Under the pieces are notes generated by a model. That model did no database searches and was not told the origin of the DNA. It worked only from the letters and a program-made list of their open reading frames with translations. DNA of 8,980 bases, taken from Sedimentisphaerales bacterium. GTDB lineage: Bacteria; Planctomycetota; Phycisphaerae; Sedimentisphaerales; SG8-4. Below are positions 6,328-8,980 of the stretch, piece after piece (position 1 is the stretch's first letter; each line of letters starts with the position of its first letter). A program made the position numbers and the translations under genes. Location of the stretch: assembly GCA_016932895.1 (NCBI GenBank), contig JAFGCA010000712.1, positions 1 through 8,980 on the forward strand. Reading direction: 5' to 3'.

Positions 6328-6848
6328 ATTGCACACTCCTGTTGCCGGCTCGCAAAGGTCAGGACGTAACCGTTCCCGTCACGGATGTAGAATTCCTGCA
6401 TGCCGTAAAACGTCGTATGCAGATCTTTGAGGATAGTAACCTTGTCCTTCACATTTTCATAGAGTTCTGCGGCGTTGGAGACCTCAATATAGAGCGTAAG
6501 AGATCCCCCGAGCGGCTGGTATGCGAACGGAGGGATCTCCCGGGAGAGACTTTTTCGGGACTGGAACATCAACTCGACCTCGTCGCGTTTGACGACAGCA
6601 AAATCCAGAGGCGTATTGGCGTCCCGATTTGCCACGATCTCTCGACTGTCCTCGGGCACCCCCATGACCATGCCAAAGCCCAGGATACGTTCGTAGAAGT
6701 CGAGGGTCTCGTTCACGTTGTCGACCATGAGATTCGTGGTGATTTTCCTGTACATGCGTTCTCCTTTCGTCGGCGCGATTCCCTGTAGCGGCGCCAATAC
6801 GGTGATGATCAGCAGGACCAACGAGACGGCTAAGACGCATCTTGACAT
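6324..6848 (-). CDS. VOC-family (glyoxalase/bleomycin-resistance fold) protein, possibly with a signal peptide
   Basis: The C-terminal ~143 residues form a VOC domain: YRKITTNLMVDNVNETLDFY, then ERILGF, a central LTLYIEVSNAAELYENVK strand-helix unit and the closing FYIRDGNGYVLTF. The usual first metal-binding His is not evident (Asn in TTNLMV), so metal use and reaction cannot be assigned. Two starts are possible. ATG 6848 gives 174 residues with a hydrophobic leader (VLAVSLVLLIITVLAP) that looks like a signal peptide or anchor, preceded by an AAGGG-type site. ATG 6755 gives 143 cytoplasmic residues and has a stronger ribosome site, AAAGGAG (6761-6767), 5 bases upstream. The leader has coding-like third positions, so I keep the long form with reservation. 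The gene lies 86 bases after the AraC-type gene and overlaps the Cdd1-family start. Confidence 0.8.
   Translation of the reverse strand: MSRCVLAVSLVLLIITVLAPLQGIAPTKGERMYRKITTNLMVDNVNETLDFYERILGFGMVMGVPEDSREIVANRDANTPLDFAVVKRDEVELMFQSRKSLSREIPPFAYQPLGGSLTLYIEVSNAAELYENVKDKVTILKDLHTTFYGMQEFYIRDGNGYVLTFASRQQECAM
6336..6340 (-). promoter_or_regulatory. Ribosome binding site that decides the Cdd1-family start
   Basis: AGGAG on the minus strand lies inside the last codons of the VOC gene. Its 8-base spacing to GTG 6327 makes that the likely start and excludes GTG 6336, which it overlaps. Confidence 0.6.
6761..6767 (-). promoter_or_regulatory. Strong internal ribosome binding site in the VOC gene
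   Basis: AAAGGAG on the minus strand precedes ATG 6755 by 5 bases. It would produce a leaderless cytoplasmic VOC protein from within the longer frame that starts at 6848. It is a closer match to the Shine-Dalgarno consensus than the site before 6848. Confidence 0.5.
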
Positions 6849-6934
6849 GGTGATCCCTTTCCACGTTCGCAGTTGCCTTTGCCGCTACTGTAGGGATGAG
6901 CCGAAGACGTGTATTGTAAGAAACGGACACGGGC

Positions 6935-7729
6935 TCAGAGGCGGGGATCGTCGGAGACGATTGACGGGCATGCCCCGTAGAAGCGATTGAATTCGTGAAT
7001 GAAATGGGCCTGGTCGTAGTAACCCGCTTCCAAGGCTGCTTTCAGCGAGTCCGGCCGGGCGCTGCGACGCAGGATGCGGATGGCTTTCTTGAAACGAGTG
7101 ATTTGGCAGAAGGTCTTCGGGCCGACGCCGACGCACGCCGTGAACCTCCTGCGCAGATGGCGCGGACTCCAATCCACCTGGCGCGCAAGCTCGACCATTG
7201 TCACGTTTCCGGCGCAGGCCGAAATGGCATTCAGGACGCGATCGACGACTGGGTCCTGCGCTACCGGCCGGGATCGTCGGCCCAGGTCCGTTTCCAGGAT
7301 TTCGAGGCGCGTCTCAATGCTGTCGGTCTCGGCCAGTCGCCGGACGGCGACCGGCGCTATCGACAGGTTCTCAAACGGGACGATTCGGTCTGTTAGTTCG
7401 CTGGGCGGCATTTCGAAGAAATGCCTGAACCCGCCAGGGGCAAACCGGATGCCAAGGTAGTCCACGTGGCCCGCCAAGTTTTCAAACGCCGGCCGGGTCA
7501 TGGTGCCGACCACACAGCCCTGGTAGTCGGCCGTCGGGCTCCCGCGAACGAAAACGATGTCGATGCAGCCGTCCGGCAGGATGCGCTGCTGTTTCGCTGC
7601 GCCGCCGGCGTCACAGGAGCGGGCCGTCCAGAAGTTGCGAACGAACGAAGCCAGGCGCCGGCTGGGACGATACCGGCGGAATCGGATTCGGTTGGTGTGC
7701 GACGCGCTGCCTTTCGCGGCTTCGTTCAT
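6935..7729 (-). CDS. AraC-family transcriptional regulator
   Basis: The product is 264 residues from ATG 7729, which has AGAAGG (7735-7740) 5 bases upstream. In-frame ATG 7777 and TTG 7786 are less likely: they have poor ribosome sites and would add an Arg/Lys-rich stretch. The N-terminal half (~15-130) carries RILPDGCIDIVF, a motif seen in a subgroup of AraC regulators whose N-terminal domain is thought to bind a ligand or mediate dimerisation. The C-terminal ~100 residues hold two helix-turn-helices: MVELARQVDWSPRHLRRRF (~178-197) and the AraC signature LEAGYYDQAHFIHEFNRFYG (~232-251). The inducer is unknown. It lies immediately upstream of the VOC gene on the same strand, 86 bases away, so it may control VOC and Cdd1 and itself. 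The family call is firm; the target is inferred from adjacency. Confidence 0.92.
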   Translation of the reverse strand: MNEAAKGSASHTNRIRFRRYRPSRRLASFVRNFWTARSCDAGGAAKQQRILPDGCIDIVFVRGSPTADYQGCVVGTMTRPAFENLAGHVDYLGIRFAPGGFRHFFEMPPSELTDRIVPFENLSIAPVAVRRLAETDSIETRLEILETDLGRRSRPVAQDPVVDRVLNAISACAGNVTMVELARQVDWSPRHLRRRFTACVGVGPKTFCQITRFKKAIRILRRSARPDSLKAALEAGYYDQAHFIHEFNRFYGACPSIVSDDPRL

Positions 7730-7850
7730 GGCGGCCTTCTTTTCGCAATTCCGACGCGTGGCTCTCAGTCCTAACATCTCCCGCAAGCCCGAGAAACGTC
7801 CGACACATCCGGCGTCGTCGGTCTCAGCAATCTTCTTTGCCGGGTTCTCG

Positions 7851-8980
7851 TCAGATCTCCTTTGTGATTCCGGGTTGGGGGGCGGGGTAGATGCCGTTGG
7901 GCCCGGCGCCGATGGGGGCCTCGGTGTCGAAGGTCAGGTGGTCGATGTCCTTGACGAACTGGAAGTCGCTTTTCATGACCTGGTCCCAGGTGATGTACTG
8001 GCCCGTATGGGTGGCGGCGCGGCCCATGATGGCGGCGACTTCCGCTTCGCCGGCACGGCGGGCCTCGTTGTGCGGTTGGTTCTTGCGGATCGCGTCGAGC
8101 AGGACCTGCCACTCGACGTGGTACGGATTCGGATCGTTGCCGCCGAACTGCCAGATGAGATTTTCCTTGGTCATCTCGTGGCCCCGGTAGATCTGGGATT
8201 TGGGCTGGGCCAGGGTGGCCATGAGCACGGCGGCGCCTTTGGAGCCGTGGGCGTAGTCGGCGTAGGTGTTCCAGCAGCCATGCATGTGCCGCGAGAAGGC
8301 GAAGAGCTTGGTTCCGTCGGCGAAGGTGTACTCGACCGTGTAGTGGTCGAACTGGCTGCCGGCGGCCTCGTAGCAGCGTCCGCCGAAGCCCTGGGCCGAG
8401 ACGGGCCAGGCGCCCTTGGCCCAGCAGGCCACGTCGACGTTGTGACAGTGCCAGTCGATGAAGAAGCCCGACGAGACCCACGTGAAGCTGTTGGGATGCT
8501 GGAGCTGGAAGATGACCTCGTTGGCGCCGTCCGGCAGGGGGGGGCAGTTGACCGGCCCGTGCACGCGGTAGATGCGCAGGGTGTGGACGTCGCCGATGGC
8601 GCCGTCGCGGATGCGCCGGATCGTCTCCTGCCGCGCCTGCGAGTGGCGCCACATGAAGCCGACGCCCACCTTGAGGCCCTTCTTCTCGGAAAGCTCGGCG
8701 GCTTTGAGCCAGCGCCGCGCGTTGGGGGCGTCGGTGGCGAACGATTTCTCGGCGAAGACGTTGACGCCCTTGTTCACGGCGTACTCGAACATCATGGGGC
8801 GAAAAGCCGCGTGCGTGGTCAGCAGCACGACGTCGCCGGCGTCGAGACACTCAATCGCCTTCTTGTACGCGTCGAAGCCGACGAACTTACGGTCCTCACT
8901 GACATTCACCTTGTCTGGGAACTTATCCTTGAGTGGCTTGAGGCGTGAATCGATCGAAGGCCTGTGGATGTCTGCCATTG
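7851..8980 (-). CDS. Gfo/Idh/MocA-family NAD(P)-dependent oxidoreductase (N-terminus beyond window end)
   Basis: The frame is open to the window edge. The first visible residues (ADIHRPSID) lie in the middle of a Rossmann fold, so the GxGxxG nucleotide motif is outside and the ATG at 8978 is almost certainly internal. Downstream, DVVLLTTHAAFRP and VFAEKSF (~74-80) mark the cofactor-domain strand and the catalytic-lysine position. The usual EKP reads EKS here, with the lysine retained. The C-terminal domain carries FIDWHCHNVDVACW (~173-186), the His/Asp-containing active-site helix, and RHMHGCWNTYADY. Family members oxidise or reduce sugars, inositols or related polyols; the substrate cannot be read from the sequence. 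About 375 residues are visible. The gene ends 121 bases upstream of the AraC-type start on the same strand; co-transcription is possible but not shown. Confidence 0.9.
   Translation of the reverse strand, partial: MADIHRPSIDSRLKPLKDKFPDKVNVSEDRKFVGFDAYKKAIECLDAGDVVLLTTHAAFRPMMFEYAVNKGVNVFAEKSFATDAPNARRWLKAAELSEKKGLKVGVGFMWRHSQARQETIRRIRDGAIGDVHTLRIYRVHGPVNCPPLPDGANEVIFQLQHPNSFTWVSSGFFIDWHCHNVDVACWAKGAWPVSAQGFGGRCYEAAGSQFDHYTVEYTFADGTKLFAFSRHMHGCWNTYADYAHGSKGAAVLMATLAQPKSQIYRGHEMTKENLIWQFGGNDPNPYHVEWQVLLDAIRKNQPHNEARRAGEAEVAAIMGRAATHTGQYITWDQVMKSDFQFVKDIDHLTFDTEAPIGAGPNGIYPAPQPGITKEI

Noticed and set aside
7787..7850. Inverted repeats after the Gfo/Idh/MocA stop (CGAGAA...TTCTCG and CCGAC...GTCGG) as a terminator
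   Set aside because: The arms are short with long loops and no T-run follows. They are too weak to call either as a terminator or as an operator for the AraC-type gene.
7557..8948. Long + strand open frame (463 codons) opposite the AraC and Gfo/Idh/MocA genes
   Set aside because: It spans two genes with firm family matches on the minus strand, has low-complexity Val/Gly/Asp composition and no domain; it is a GC-rich antisense shadow.

Overview
The window looks like a GC-rich chromosome segment from a planctomycete-type bacterium (Planctomycetota, possibly Phycisphaerae). This is an inference from gene content: an ECF-type sigma factor with a very long C-terminal extension, a Gfo/Idh/MocA oxidoreductase of the kind common in that phylum, and a DUF362 protein. 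There are no rRNA or tRNA genes, CRISPR arrays or insertion sequences.

Layout. The + strand begins with the C-terminal end of a DUF362 protein (1-345). A 144-bp gap follows, carrying a dispersed-repeat-like hairpin. A large minus-strand gene (490-3384) encodes an ECF-like sigma factor joined through a hydrophobic segment to about 20 leucine-rich repeats. Upstream of it on the same strand is an exported or membrane-anchored HExxH protein resembling M91/NleD-type metallopeptidases (3555-4433). A 304-bp divergent region separates this from a complete enolase gene on the + strand (4738-6030).

Convergent to enolase is a minus-strand group transcribed in the order AraC-type regulator (6935-7729), VOC/glyoxalase-fold protein (6324-6848) and a small Cdd1-family helix-hairpin-helix protein (6064-6327). 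The VOC stop and the Cdd1 start overlap by four bases, so the last two genes are probably translationally coupled. The window closes with a Gfo/Idh/MocA oxidoreductase (7851-8980, minus) that lacks its N-terminus at the window edge.

How the genes may work together. Enolase is housekeeping glycolysis. AraC, VOC and Cdd1 look like a small regulated operon of unknown substrate. The most unusual locus is the sigma factor-LRR fusion beside a predicted exported metalloprotease. If the predicted single membrane crossing is right, the sigma domain is cytoplasmic and the LRR domain is outside the membrane, so one polypeptide could sense and transcribe without a separate anti-sigma factor. Involvement of the neighbouring protease is speculation from adjacency only.
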